This document shows positions 1 through 5,417 of a stretch of 5,417 nucleotides of DNA, piece after piece. The translations under genes were made by a program, and so were the position numbers. The DNA is from Bacillota bacterium (GTDB lineage Bacteria > Bacillota > Clostridia > Clostridiales > Caloramatoraceae), in the NCBI GenBank assembly GCA_023389275.1, contig JAEWEN010000034.1:1-5417 (forward strand), read 5' to 3'. Position 1 is the first letter of the stretch, and each line of letters opens with the position of its first letter. The notes below the pieces were generated by a model that saw only the letters and a list, made by a program, of their open reading frames with translations, did no database searches and was not told where the DNA came from.

Positions 1-2
1 GT

Positions 3-425
3 CAAAATATTCAAAATCAAATAGTTAAAGTACAAAAACTTCATCAGAAATTAACTAATATAAGAACTGATTATATTAATAAAACAGTAAATGAGATTAT
101 AAAGCAAAAACCAAGCTTTATAACTATTGAAGATTTAAATGTTAGTGGTATGATGAAAAATAGGCATCTTTCAAAAGCTGTTGCACAGCAAAAATTTTAT
201 GAGTTTAGAGTAAAACTTGAGTATAAGTGTAGGCTAAATGAAATTGAATTAAGAATTGTAGATAGGTTTTATCCTTCAAGTAAATTATGTAATAATTGTG
301 GCTCTATTAAAAAAGATTTAAAGCTTTCTGATAGAGTTTATAAATGTGGATGTGGATATAGTCAGGATAGAGATTTGAATTCTAGTCTTAATTTAAGGGA
401 TGCTAAAATCTATAAAATAGCATAA
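3..425 (+). CDS. tnpB: TnpB-type RNA-guided endonuclease of an IS200/IS605-family element, C-terminal part (5' end cut by window edge)
   Basis: The reading frame is open from the first complete codon at position 3 to the TAA at 423-425, giving 140 residues, roughly the last third of a TnpB protein (usually about 350-420 residues). Numbering from the first visible codon, ITIEDLNVSGM at 40-50 is the RuvC-II motif with the catalytic glutamate at 43. LCNNCG at 95-100 and YKCGCGY at 113-119 form the zinc ribbon (C96, C99, C115, C117). DRDLNSSLNL at 122-131 is the RuvC-III motif bearing the last catalytic aspartate. The ATG at 147 or 150 lies inside the conserved region and is not a real start. In this family TnpB uses a guide RNA made from the element's right end to cut DNA next to a target-adjacent motif, which helps retain the element at its donor site. 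No frameshift or stop is seen in the visible part, so the protein may be functional. Confidence 0.9.
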   Translation, partial: QNIQNQIVKVQKLHQKLTNIRTDYINKTVNEIIKQKPSFITIEDLNVSGMMKNRHLSKAVAQQKFYEFRVKLEYKCRLNEIELRIVDRFYPSSKLCNNCGSIKKDLKLSDRVYKCGCGYSQDRDLNSSLNLRDAKIYKIA

Positions 426-574
426 GAAGGTTATTTATAGATGTGTACCGAAGGCTATTTCGGGAATTTACGACTGTGGAGTATTATATAAAATGTTATT
501 AGTTCTACGGAACGAGGACAGATACATTGAAGCAGTAATAATCTCAATATGGATACACTTGACCATATTTTGAG
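426..574 (+). ncRNA. Probable TnpB guide-RNA (omegaRNA/reRNA) scaffold in the element right end
   Basis: This non-coding stretch directly follows the tnpB stop, where the guide RNA of TnpB is normally encoded, often overlapping the 3' end of the gene. Visible folds are a 5-bp stem CCGAA/TTCGG at 448-463; a longer-range pairing GTGGA (476-480) with TCTAC (504-508) allowing one G-U pair; a short hairpin GTTC-TACG-GAAC at 502-513 that closes a UNCG-type tetraloop and is mutually exclusive with the long-range pairing; and an imperfect terminal hairpin, CTCAATATGG (543-552) with CCATATTTTGAG (563-574), carrying a two-base bulge. The spacing after tnpB and the GGAATTTACG-CTGTGG and GAACGAGGA-type words resemble other clostridial tnpB tails as I remember them; no alignment was run. 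The RNA's 5' end is not determined. In this family the guide segment would lie just beyond the element end. Confidence 0.5.
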
Positions 575-586
575 TAGCAGAAATAG

Positions 587-1492
587 ATGATTATTAATAT
601 AGATGAAAAAAACATAGGTAAAAGAATAGATGTTTATTTAAGTGAAGTTTTAGAAGAGTTTTCAAGATCTCAAGCTAAAAAAATAATAGATGAAAATGCT
701 GTTTTATGTAATGGAAAGGCTGTTAAAAGTAATTATAAGCTTAGAGAGAGTGATGTTTTAGAAGTAACTATACCAGAACCTAAAATTCTTGAAGCAATTC
801 CTGAGGATATACCTATAGATATTATTTATGAAGATGATGATATTGTAGTTGTTAACAAAGAAAAAGGAATGGTTGTACATCCAGCAGCAGGAAATTATAC
901 AGGTACACTTGTAAATGCACTTTTATATAAATGCAAAAGTTTATCTACAATAAATGGGGTAATAAGACCAGGAATAGTTCATAGAATTGATAAAGACACA
1001 TCAGGAATACTTGTAGTTGCTAAAAATGATATAGCTCATAGAAGTTTATCAGAGCAAATAAAAGAGCATACTGTAAAAAGATGTTATTTAGCTTTAACAG
1101 AAGGTGTAATTAAAGAAGATGAAGGAACTATAAATGCTCCTATAGGAAGACATCCAGTAGAGAGAAAGAAAATGGCTATTACAGATAAAAATTCAAAACA
1201 CGCTATTACTCATTTTAAGGTTTTAGAAAGATACCCTAGAAATACTTTAATTGAAGCTAGACTTGAAACAGGAAGAACACATCAAATTAGGGTTCATATG
1301 GCATCAATTAAACATCCTTTAGTAGGTGATGAGGTATATGGTTTTAAAAAACAAAAGTTTAATTTAAATGGGCAGGCTCTACATGCTAAAACTTTAGGAT
1401 TTAATCATCCAAGAACAGGTGAATATGTTGAGTTTACATCTAACATACCTGAAGAATTTGAGAAAGTTCTTAAAATTATGAGAAAACAATAA
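587..1492 (+). CDS. rluD: Ribosomal large-subunit pseudouridine synthase, RluA/RluD family
   Basis: A cytoplasmic enzyme that isomerises specific uridines of 23S rRNA to pseudouridine; in the RluD branch these lie in helix 69. The 301-residue protein has the expected layout: an N-terminal S4 RNA-binding domain at about 10-65 (IGKRIDVYLSEVLEEFSRSQ), then the RluA-type catalytic domain from about 75. Signature sequences are HRIDKDTSGILVVAKN at 132-147 with the catalytic aspartate at D135, and RLETGRTHQIRVHMA at 225-239 with the conserved C-terminal arginine motif. The length is normal for the family. The ATG at 587 is preceded at once by an in-frame TAG (584-586), so no upstream start is possible, and later starts would cut into the S4 domain. 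The ribosome site is poor, with only a weak GAG at 572-574. In many Firmicutes the gene follows lspA; here an IS right end takes that position. rluA, ylyB and similar names are possible alternatives because the exact target uridine cannot be read from sequence. Confidence 0.93.
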   Translation: MIINIDEKNIGKRIDVYLSEVLEEFSRSQAKKIIDENAVLCNGKAVKSNYKLRESDVLEVTIPEPKILEAIPEDIPIDIIYEDDDIVVVNKEKGMVVHPAAGNYTGTLVNALLYKCKSLSTINGVIRPGIVHRIDKDTSGILVVAKNDIAHRSLSEQIKEHTVKRCYLALTEGVIKEDEGTINAPIGRHPVERKKMAITDKNSKHAITHFKVLERYPRNTLIEARLETGRTHQIRVHMASIKHPLVGDEVYGFKKQKFNLNGQALHAKTLGFNHPRTGEYVEFTSNIPEEFEKVLKIMRKQ

Positions 1493-1507
1493 AACATAAA
1501 TAAAGTA

Positions 1508-1536
1508 TTGATAATATATTTATTATGTATTATACT
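1508..1536 (+). promoter_or_regulatory. Probable sigma-A promoter of the pyrR-uraA operon
   Basis: A -35 box TTGATA (1508-1513, five of six consensus bases) and a -10 box TATACT (1531-1536, five of six) are separated by an ideal 17 bases of AT-only sequence. Transcription would begin at about 1543, leaving the complete PyrR attenuator in a leader of about 118 nt. It starts only 16 bases after the rluD stop, so pyrR need not depend on read-through from rluD. Confidence 0.75.
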
Positions 1537-1549
1537 TATCTAAATAAAA

Positions 1550-1579
1550 CCTTTAAGTCAGTCCAGAGAGGCTGTAAGG
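1550..1579 (+). promoter_or_regulatory. PyrR binding loop 1 (anti-antiterminator) in the pyrR leader
   Basis: The core AGTCCAGAGAGGCT (1560-1573) matches the known PyrR recognition sequence (ARUCCNGNGAGGYU). It folds as a hairpin with lower stem CCTT (1550-1553)/AAGG (1576-1579), a purine-rich internal bulge (AAG, 1555-1557), and upper stem CAGT/GGCTG-side pairs (1559-1562 with 1571-1574). PyrR bound to UMP or UTP stabilises this hairpin when pyrimidines are plentiful, which prevents the antiterminator and lets the terminator form. Confidence 0.93.
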
Positions 1580-1618
1580 AGTAGTAGTTTATAACAAAAA
1601 AAGGATATTACAGCTTCT
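1567..1618 (+). promoter_or_regulatory. Antiterminator of the pyrR leader
   Basis: AGAGGCTGTAA (1567-1577) pairs over 11 bases, with one G-U, with TTACAGCTTCT (1608-1618). The left arm is the 3' half of PyrR binding loop 1 and the right arm is the 5' half of the terminator stem, so the three structures exclude one another as in the Bacillus subtilis pyr attenuators. When PyrR is not bound this fold should let RNA polymerase continue into pyrR and uraA. Confidence 0.88.
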
Positions 1619-1641
1619 TGCAACCTGCAGGAAGCTTTTTT
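1612..1641 (+). terminator. Intrinsic terminator (attenuator) in the pyrR leader
   Basis: An 11-bp stem, AGCTTCTTGCA (1612-1622) with TGCAGGAAGCT (1626-1636) including one T-G pair, has a tight three-base ACC loop and ends in a run of six T (1636-1641). It lies just ahead of the pyrR ribosome site and is the PyrR-dependent stop of the switch. Confidence 0.93.
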
Positions 1642-1660
1642 GTATTAGGAGGGAAAAAAG

Positions 1661-2203
1661 GTGAAAATAAAAGCACAATTGCTTGATGAAAAAAGCATAA
1701 ACAGGGCTCTTATAAGAATTTCACATGAAATAATTGAAAAAAATAAAGGTGCTCAGGATGTAGTGTTAATTGGAATTAAAACTAGAGGAGTCCCTTTATC
1801 TAAAAGAATAGCAAGTTACATAGAAAAGTTTGAAGGTACAGATGTAGAAATAGGTACCCTAGATATTACTCTTTATAGAGATGACTTAACAGAGAAAGAT
1901 GATCAGCCAAAGGTTAATAACACTGAAATACCAGTGGACCTTGAAAATAAAACAGTAGTGTTAGTAGACGATGTATTATATACAGGTAGAACAGTTAGAT
2001 CAGCATTAGATGCTATTATAGATATAGGAAGACCAAAATCAGTACAACTAGCTATATTAGTAGATAGGGGACATAGAGAATTACCTATTAGAGCTGATTA
2101 TGTTGGGAAAAATGTACCAACATCCATTGATGAAATAGTTCAAGTTGAGCTAAAAGAAATTGATGGAGAAGATAGAGTTGTCATAAGTGAAAATGATGAT
2201 TAG
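1661..2203 (+). CDS. pyrR: PyrR: pyr operon RNA-binding attenuator / uracil phosphoribosyltransferase
   Basis: PyrR senses UMP/UTP and PRPP, binds a specific hairpin in pyr mRNA, and in many species also converts uracil plus PRPP to UMP. The protein has 180 residues, the normal family length, and starts at GTG with a strong AGGAGGG site at 1647-1653, seven bases upstream. Type I phosphoribosyltransferase features are IGIKTRG at 37-43, the flexible-hood segment LYRDDLTEKDDQP at 71-83, the PRPP-binding loop VVLVDDVLYTGRT at 99-111, and the family-specific DRGHRELPIRADYVGKNVPT at 135-154. The PRPP loop acidic pair is intact, so catalysis is possible. A PyrR binding loop lies both before and directly after the gene, which shows autoregulation and control of the following permease. 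The stop codon touches the second binding loop. It is separated from uraA by 76 bases with no convincing promoter, so the two form an operon. Confidence 0.97.
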   Translation: MKIKAQLLDEKSINRALIRISHEIIEKNKGAQDVVLIGIKTRGVPLSKRIASYIEKFEGTDVEIGTLDITLYRDDLTEKDDQPKVNNTEIPVDLENKTVVLVDDVLYTGRTVRSALDAIIDIGRPKSVQLAILVDRGHRELPIRADYVGKNVPTSIDEIVQVELKEIDGEDRVVISENDD

Positions 2204-2234
2204 TCTTTAAATTAGTCCAGAGAGACTAAAAAGA
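2204..2234 (+). promoter_or_regulatory. PyrR binding loop 2, between pyrR and uraA
   Basis: The core AGTCCAGAGAGACT (2214-2227) shares 11 identical bases with binding loop 1. The fold has a lower stem TCTTT (2204-2208)/AAAGA (2230-2234), an AAA bulge (2209-2211), and a five-base upper stem TTAGT (2212-2216)/ACTAA (2225-2229). It begins on the base right after the pyrR stop codon. The loop and stem match known PyrR sites, so PyrR should also act on uraA expression. Confidence 0.9.
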
Positions 2235-2273
2235 GAGTCAAAACAAAAGACTCTCCCAGTTAGAAAAGGGGGA
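2233..2273 (+). promoter_or_regulatory. Alternative hairpins that could mask or free the uraA Shine-Dalgarno sequence
   Basis: Two mutually exclusive folds share one strand. GAGAGTC (2233-2239) pairs perfectly with GACTCTC (2249-2255), leaving the Shine-Dalgarno AGGGGG (2267-2272) free. Alternatively TCTCCC (2252-2257) pairs with GGGGGA (2268-2273, one T-G pair) and covers it. No T run follows either hairpin, so neither is an intrinsic terminator. The first two bases of the GAGAGTC arm also belong to the lower stem of PyrR binding loop 2, so PyrR binding would weaken the freeing hairpin and favour the masking one. That links uracil nucleotide level to uraA translation; this is inference from base pairing. 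Confidence 0.6.
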
Positions 2274-2279
2274 AGAAAA

Positions 2280-3560
2280 ATGGAAAAAACTAAAGAGAAA
2301 GTAGAAAGAAAAGGTTATGTTGATGTTAAGGACAAACTTCCTTTATCAAAGGGAATTCCACTAAGTCTTCAACATATGTTTGCAATGTTTGGGTCATCAG
2401 TACTTGTTCCAATGCTTTTAAAAGTAGACCCAGCAACAGTACTATTATTTAATGGTATAGGTACTCTTCTTTATATTTTCATTACCAAAGCAGGTATACC
2501 TTCATATTTAGGATCAAGTTTTGCATTTATAGCACCTGCTACTGCAATAATAACAACATATGGATATGATTATGCACTAGGAGGATTTATAGCAACAGGA
2601 GCTGTTTTTTCACTAGTAGGTCTTATAGTTAGTAAAACAGGTGTTGGCTGGATTAATAAATTATTTCCACCAGCTGCAATGGGAGCAATACTTGCAGTTA
2701 TGGGATTAGAACTTGCACCAACAGCAGCAGGCATGGCTGGATTTATACCAAATGCAGATGGAACTATAAATACAACAAGTGTTACAATTGCTTTAGTTAC
2801 TATAATAGTGGCTGTACTTGGTTCTATGATGTTTAGAGGATTTTTAAAGGTTATTCCAGTACTTATATCAATTATTATAGGATATGTAGTTTCAATAGCT
2901 TTAGGAGTAGTTAACTTTGAATCAGTTATAAACGCTCCATGGTTTGCGCTACCTACATTTACAGCTCCAAAGTTTAGTACAGCAGCTATTATTACAATAG
3001 TACCAGCAGTGTTTGTAGTTTTAGCAGAACACGTTGGACATCTTGTTGTTACTGGTAACTTAGTTGGAAGAAAACTAGAGGAAGACCCAGGACTTCATAG
3101 ATCTCTTCTTGGAGACGGTATATCTACAATGATTTCAGGATGCTTTGGATCAGTTCCAACTACTACATACGGTGAGAATATTGGAGTTATGTCAATAACT
3201 AGAGTATATAGTGTTTGGGTAATTGCAGGGGCAGCAGTATTTTCAATGATACTTTCAGTTTCAGGAAAGCTTACAGAAATAATAAGAACTATACCAGAAC
3301 CTGTAATGGGAGGAATAAGTATAATCTTATTTGGAACAATAGCAGTAGCTGGTCTTAGAATATTAATAGAGCAAAAAGTAGACTTTTCAAGTTCAAAAAA
3401 CTTACTATTAACATCAATAGTAATGGTAATAGGATTAAGTGGTGTATCAGTTAACGTTGGTGTTCCACTAAAGGGAATGGGACTTGCAACAGTAGTTGCT
3501 ATTATACTTAACCTAGTATTTATATTAATTGAAAAATTAAATCTTATAAATGATAATTAA
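2280..3560 (+). CDS. uraA: Uracil permease, NCS2 (nucleobase:cation symporter 2) family
   Basis: An integral membrane protein of 426 residues that imports uracil, most likely with protons, for salvage to UMP; the name pyrP is used in Bacillus. A charged cytoplasmic N-terminus (1-25) precedes the QHMFAMFG motif at 31-38, typical of transmembrane segment 1 of this family. SSFAFIAP at 79-86 matches the TM3 substrate-site segment. VVLAEHVGH at 246-254 supplies the key glutamate E250 and histidine H254, and TTYGENIGV at 295-303 supplies the second substrate glutamate, E299; these correspond to E241, H245 and E290 of E. coli UraA. Hydrophobic segments fill the rest, in line with the 14-helix fold. 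The start is ATG with AGGGGG (2267-2272) seven bases before it. It is the second gene of the pyrR operon and lies behind a PyrR binding loop, which fits uracil rather than xanthine or urate as substrate. Confidence 0.95.
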   Translation: MEKTKEKVERKGYVDVKDKLPLSKGIPLSLQHMFAMFGSSVLVPMLLKVDPATVLLFNGIGTLLYIFITKAGIPSYLGSSFAFIAPATAIITTYGYDYALGGFIATGAVFSLVGLIVSKTGVGWINKLFPPAAMGAILAVMGLELAPTAAGMAGFIPNADGTINTTSVTIALVTIIVAVLGSMMFRGFLKVIPVLISIIIGYVVSIALGVVNFESVINAPWFALPTFTAPKFSTAAIITIVPAVFVVLAEHVGHLVVTGNLVGRKLEEDPGLHRSLLGDGISTMISGCFGSVPTTTYGENIGVMSITRVYSVWVIAGAAVFSMILSVSGKLTEIIRTIPEPVMGGISIILFGTIAVAGLRILIEQKVDFSSSKNLLLTSIVMVIGLSGVSVNVGVPLKGMGLATVVAIILNLVFILIEKLNLINDN

Positions 3561-3594
3561 AAAAATGCCCTAGAGTTTTCTAGGGCATTTTTTT
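3559..3594. terminator. Bidirectional intrinsic terminator between uraA and rqcH
   Basis: A perfect 10-bp stem ATGCCCTAGA (3565-3574) with TCTAGGGCAT (3579-3588) and a GTTT loop is flanked by a run of A on the left and of T on the right, which extends the pairing to as much as 16 bp. It ends uraA transcripts on the + strand and, because the A run reads as T on the other strand, rqcH transcripts on the - strand. It overlaps the last two bases of uraA and of the rqcH stop codon. Confidence 0.95.
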
Positions 3595-5338
3595 ATTTGT
3601 CTAATTTTTTCATAGAACTAATTTTATTCTCATCAGGAGTTATATATATTGTTTTATTTGTATAGTATATAACCATTCCAGGCTTGGCTCCTGATGGTTT
3701 TTTTACATTTTTCTTTTCAGTATAGTCAATAGGTACATTAGTAGAATTTTGTCCTTTACTGTAATAAGCAGCAAGATTTGCAGCTTCAATAATAGCGCTA
3801 TCAGAAACCTCACCTGATTTTGACTTAATAATAACGTGAGACCCTGGTATATCCTTAGTATGTAGCCATATGTCACTTGATACAGCAAATTTAGTTGTTA
3901 GGTAATCATTTTGATTATTATTTTTACCTACATATATATCATATCCATCTGTAGATACATAGTGATGAGGTAAAGATTGTTTATTGTTTTTACTTTTTTT
4001 ACCCTTCTTCTTAATATATCCTGTTGCAGCAAGTTCTGACTTAATTTCTTCAAGGGTTTCAATATCATTTGCATTTTCTACATTAAATAAAATATTTTCA
4101 AGATAAAGCTTTTCCTCTTCAGCTTCTTTTAATTGAACATTTACTGTTTCTATAGTTATTTTTTCTTTATTATATTTTTTATAGTAGTTTTGTGCATTTT
4201 GATTTATAGATATTTCTTTATTTAAAGGAATTTCTATTTTCTCAAGGTTTTCACTATAAAAATTTTCGAGTACTACATTTTCAATTCCATCTTCTAAAGA
4301 GTATTGATTTGCCATTAATATATCGCCATATATTTTGTACTTTTCAAAGTTTCTACACTCTATAAGTTTTTCTTTATGTATTTGTATTTTTTTAAGTGTT
4401 CTATCGTAAAGATTAGAAATAAGCTTAAAAAGATCACTATATTTTTGTTTAAGAGTGTTTTTTAAATCTCTTTGTCCATAAAAACTATCAAGTAATTTAG
4501 ATGGAGATTCAAATGAAATAGAGTTTAAATTATCATATGATTTTAAAGGTAAACAATAAAAATCATTCATTAAGTCATCTTTATAATATATTTTATATGT
4601 AAAGCTGTTGCTTTTAACCTTTGCAATATAATAGAAAAAGTTTGAAGTTATAGTGTCTCTTTCATCTTTTAAAAGTTCTATAATTTTTTTAGATTTAAAA
4701 TCCTCACATACATCTTCAGCAAATTTTTTAGATACTCCTAAAAAACTTCCCATAATAGCTTTTGAAGCATTTTCTAAATCTTTTTTATTAATAATATTAT
4801 CAAAATCTAATTTATTAATATTTAAAGGACTTATTTTCCCTGGATTTGGAGGCGCTATATAATCAAAAGAAGGAAGTACAGTTCTATATCTACTTGTTTC
4901 TGATGTTATATGTTTTATTGAATCTACAATTTTATTTGATTCATTTAATAAAATTATATTGCTATGCTTACCCATTATTTCTATTACTAGATTATATATT
5001 AAAGGATATCCTAGCTCGTCTTTTCCTTCTATTTTAAAATCTATTATTCTATCAAATTCTACTTGATCAACACTTAAAACTTTTGCACCTGATATTCTTT
5101 TTCTAAGAACCATGCAAAATCCAGGTGGAACTAAAGGATTTTCTTTTTCGGTTTCAGTTATATGTACTCTTGGAAAAGATGCATTACATGAAAGAAGAAC
5201 CTTATATGATTTTTTATTTTTTCTAATATATAATATAATTTCATCTTTTGTAGGTTGGTGTATCTTGTCTATTCTACCTTCTTCTAAAACAGAAAGTTCT
5301 TTTACTAGACTGTTTGTAAAAAATCCATCAAATGGCAT
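3593..5338 (-). CDS. rqcH: RqcH: NFACT-family ribosome-associated quality-control protein (Rqc2 homologue, FbpA-like)
   Basis: In Firmicutes RqcH binds the stalled, peptidyl-tRNA-blocked 50S subunit and, with RqcP and tRNA-Ala, adds alanine tails that mark the nascent chain for degradation; older annotation calls it a fibronectin/fibrinogen-binding protein. The 581 residues are typical in length. The NFACT-N domain starts with MPFDGFFTNSLVKEL and runs to about 170; it carries D96-R97 in VEFDRIIDF, equivalent to the DR pair (D97/R98) needed by B. subtilis RqcH. A helix-hairpin-helix-like segment lies at about 190-225, and charged coiled-coil helices at about 290-335 and 395-440. A lysine-rich linker KKKGKKSKNNK at 443-453 leads to the NFACT-R domain at about 458-565 (DIYVGKNNNQND, DIWLHTKDIPGSHVII, AANLAAYYSKGQ). 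The ATG at 5336-5338 has GGAGG (complement of 5345-5349) six bases upstream. It is transcribed toward uraA and appears monocistronic at its 3' end. Confidence 0.95.
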   Translation of the reverse strand: MPFDGFFTNSLVKELSVLEEGRIDKIHQPTKDEIILYIRKNKKSYKVLLSCNASFPRVHITETEKENPLVPPGFCMVLRKRISGAKVLSVDQVEFDRIIDFKIEGKDELGYPLIYNLVIEIMGKHSNIILLNESNKIVDSIKHITSETSRYRTVLPSFDYIAPPNPGKISPLNINKLDFDNIINKKDLENASKAIMGSFLGVSKKFAEDVCEDFKSKKIIELLKDERDTITSNFFYYIAKVKSNSFTYKIYYKDDLMNDFYCLPLKSYDNLNSISFESPSKLLDSFYGQRDLKNTLKQKYSDLFKLISNLYDRTLKKIQIHKEKLIECRNFEKYKIYGDILMANQYSLEDGIENVVLENFYSENLEKIEIPLNKEISINQNAQNYYKKYNKEKITIETVNVQLKEAEEEKLYLENILFNVENANDIETLEEIKSELAATGYIKKKGKKSKNNKQSLPHHYVSTDGYDIYVGKNNNQNDYLTTKFAVSSDIWLHTKDIPGSHVIIKSKSGEVSDSAIIEAANLAAYYSKGQNSTNVPIDYTEKKNVKKPSGAKPGMVIYYTNKTIYITPDENKISSMKKLDK

Positions 5339-5385
5339 ATAATACCTCCATAAAAATATATTTGTATGTTTAACTAATTTCAGTT

Positions 5386-5414
5386 ATAGTAATATAATAA
5401 TATAAAAACTTCAA
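5386..5414 (-). promoter_or_regulatory. Possible promoter of rqcH
   Basis: On the minus strand a -35-like TTGAAG (complement of 5409-5414) and a -10-like TACTAT (complement of 5386-5391) are 17 bases apart. Both boxes are imperfect and the surroundings are so AT-rich that chance matches are easy, but the position is suitable, giving a leader of about 40 nt before the ATG. An upstream gene co-transcribed with rqcH outside the window cannot be excluded. Confidence 0.4.
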
Positions 5415-5417
5415 CTT

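Larger units (their letters stand above)
1..580 (+). mobile_element. Right-hand part of an IS200/IS605-type element carrying tnpB (left end outside the window)
   Basis: The block holds the 3' part of a tnpB gene followed by about 150 bases of non-coding, hairpin-rich sequence, the usual layout of the right end of IS200/IS605 (or IS605-like tnpB-only) elements. An imperfect hairpin at 543-574 is the best candidate for the subterminal right-end hairpin recognised by a TnpA transposase. The exact boundary cannot be fixed because these elements make no target duplication and the left end is not visible; I place it between about 574 and 586, just before rluD. Whether the element has its own tnpA, or a group I intron as in clostridial IStrons, cannot be told from this window. 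Confidence 0.75.

Noticed and set aside
288..356. Zinc ribbon of TnpB with CxC rather than CxxC as the second knuckle, possibly degenerate
   Set aside because: All four cysteines are present and CxC versions are, to my knowledge, common in IS605-type TnpB, so this is not evidence of decay.
150..425. A separate 91-residue gene starting at ATG 150
   Set aside because: The frame continues upstream to position 3 with TnpB-like sequence including the RuvC-II glutamate, so ATG 150 is internal to a longer tnpB.
441..491. Short ATG frame of 16 codons after tnpB
   Set aside because: It has no ribosome site, is very short, and overlaps predicted guide-RNA hairpins.
559..587. TTGACC at 559-564 as the -35 box of an rluD promoter
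   Set aside because: Nothing resembling a -10 box lies 16-18 bases downstream, and it would place the transcript start beyond the ATG; the bases are better explained as part of the terminal IS hairpin.
1511..1526. Inverted repeat ATAATA/TATTAT after rluD as a possible terminator or operator
   Set aside because: It is made only of A and T, lies in the promoter spacer, and has no T run; such repeats are expected by chance here.
2178..2206. TTGTCA as a -35 box for an internal uraA promoter
   Set aside because: The matching -10 position reads TAGTCT, a poor match, and it lies inside the pyrR 3' end and binding loop 2.
4653..5342. Plus-strand open frames of 63-76 codons within 4653-5342, and a minus-strand 61-codon frame at 3703-3888
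   Set aside because: All lie inside rqcH, lack ribosome sites and known motifs, and are explained by the AT-rich code of the strong NFACT gene.

Overview
The window is very AT-rich, uses AT-ending codons, has strong GGAGG-type ribosome sites and intrinsic terminators, and carries a PyrR attenuator. All of this points to a low-GC Gram-positive of the class Clostridia. The rluD-pyrR-uraA order next to an rqcH-type gene would suit Clostridium or the Peptostreptococcaceae; the genus cannot be settled from the sequence alone.

Region 1 (1 to about 580) is the right-hand part of an IS200/IS605-type element: the C-terminal 140 residues of a TnpB nuclease, then a structured tail of the kind that forms the TnpB guide (omega/reRNA) scaffold. 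The left end lies outside the window. Region 2 (587-1492) is rluD, a 23S rRNA pseudouridine synthase gene. It starts directly after the element end and lacks a good Shine-Dalgarno sequence. Region 3 (1508-3560) is a pyrimidine-salvage operon with its own sigma-A-type promoter, a PyrR-controlled transcription attenuator, pyrR, a second PyrR binding loop, and the uracil permease gene uraA. Region 4 (3559-5417) holds a bidirectional terminator, the convergent gene rqcH (ribosome quality control, NFACT family), and its ribosome site and probable promoter at the right edge.

The pyr region is the most informative part. The first PyrR binding loop sits in a standard switch with a clear antiterminator and terminator. 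The second, between pyrR and uraA, shares an identical 11-base core but is not followed by a terminator. Its downstream sequence can instead fold so as to mask the uraA Shine-Dalgarno sequence. One protein may therefore act twice on one transcript: by transcription attenuation before pyrR and by translational repression before uraA. I see no wholly new protein system here; the mixed-mode leader and the IS end abutting rluD are the observations most worth checking.
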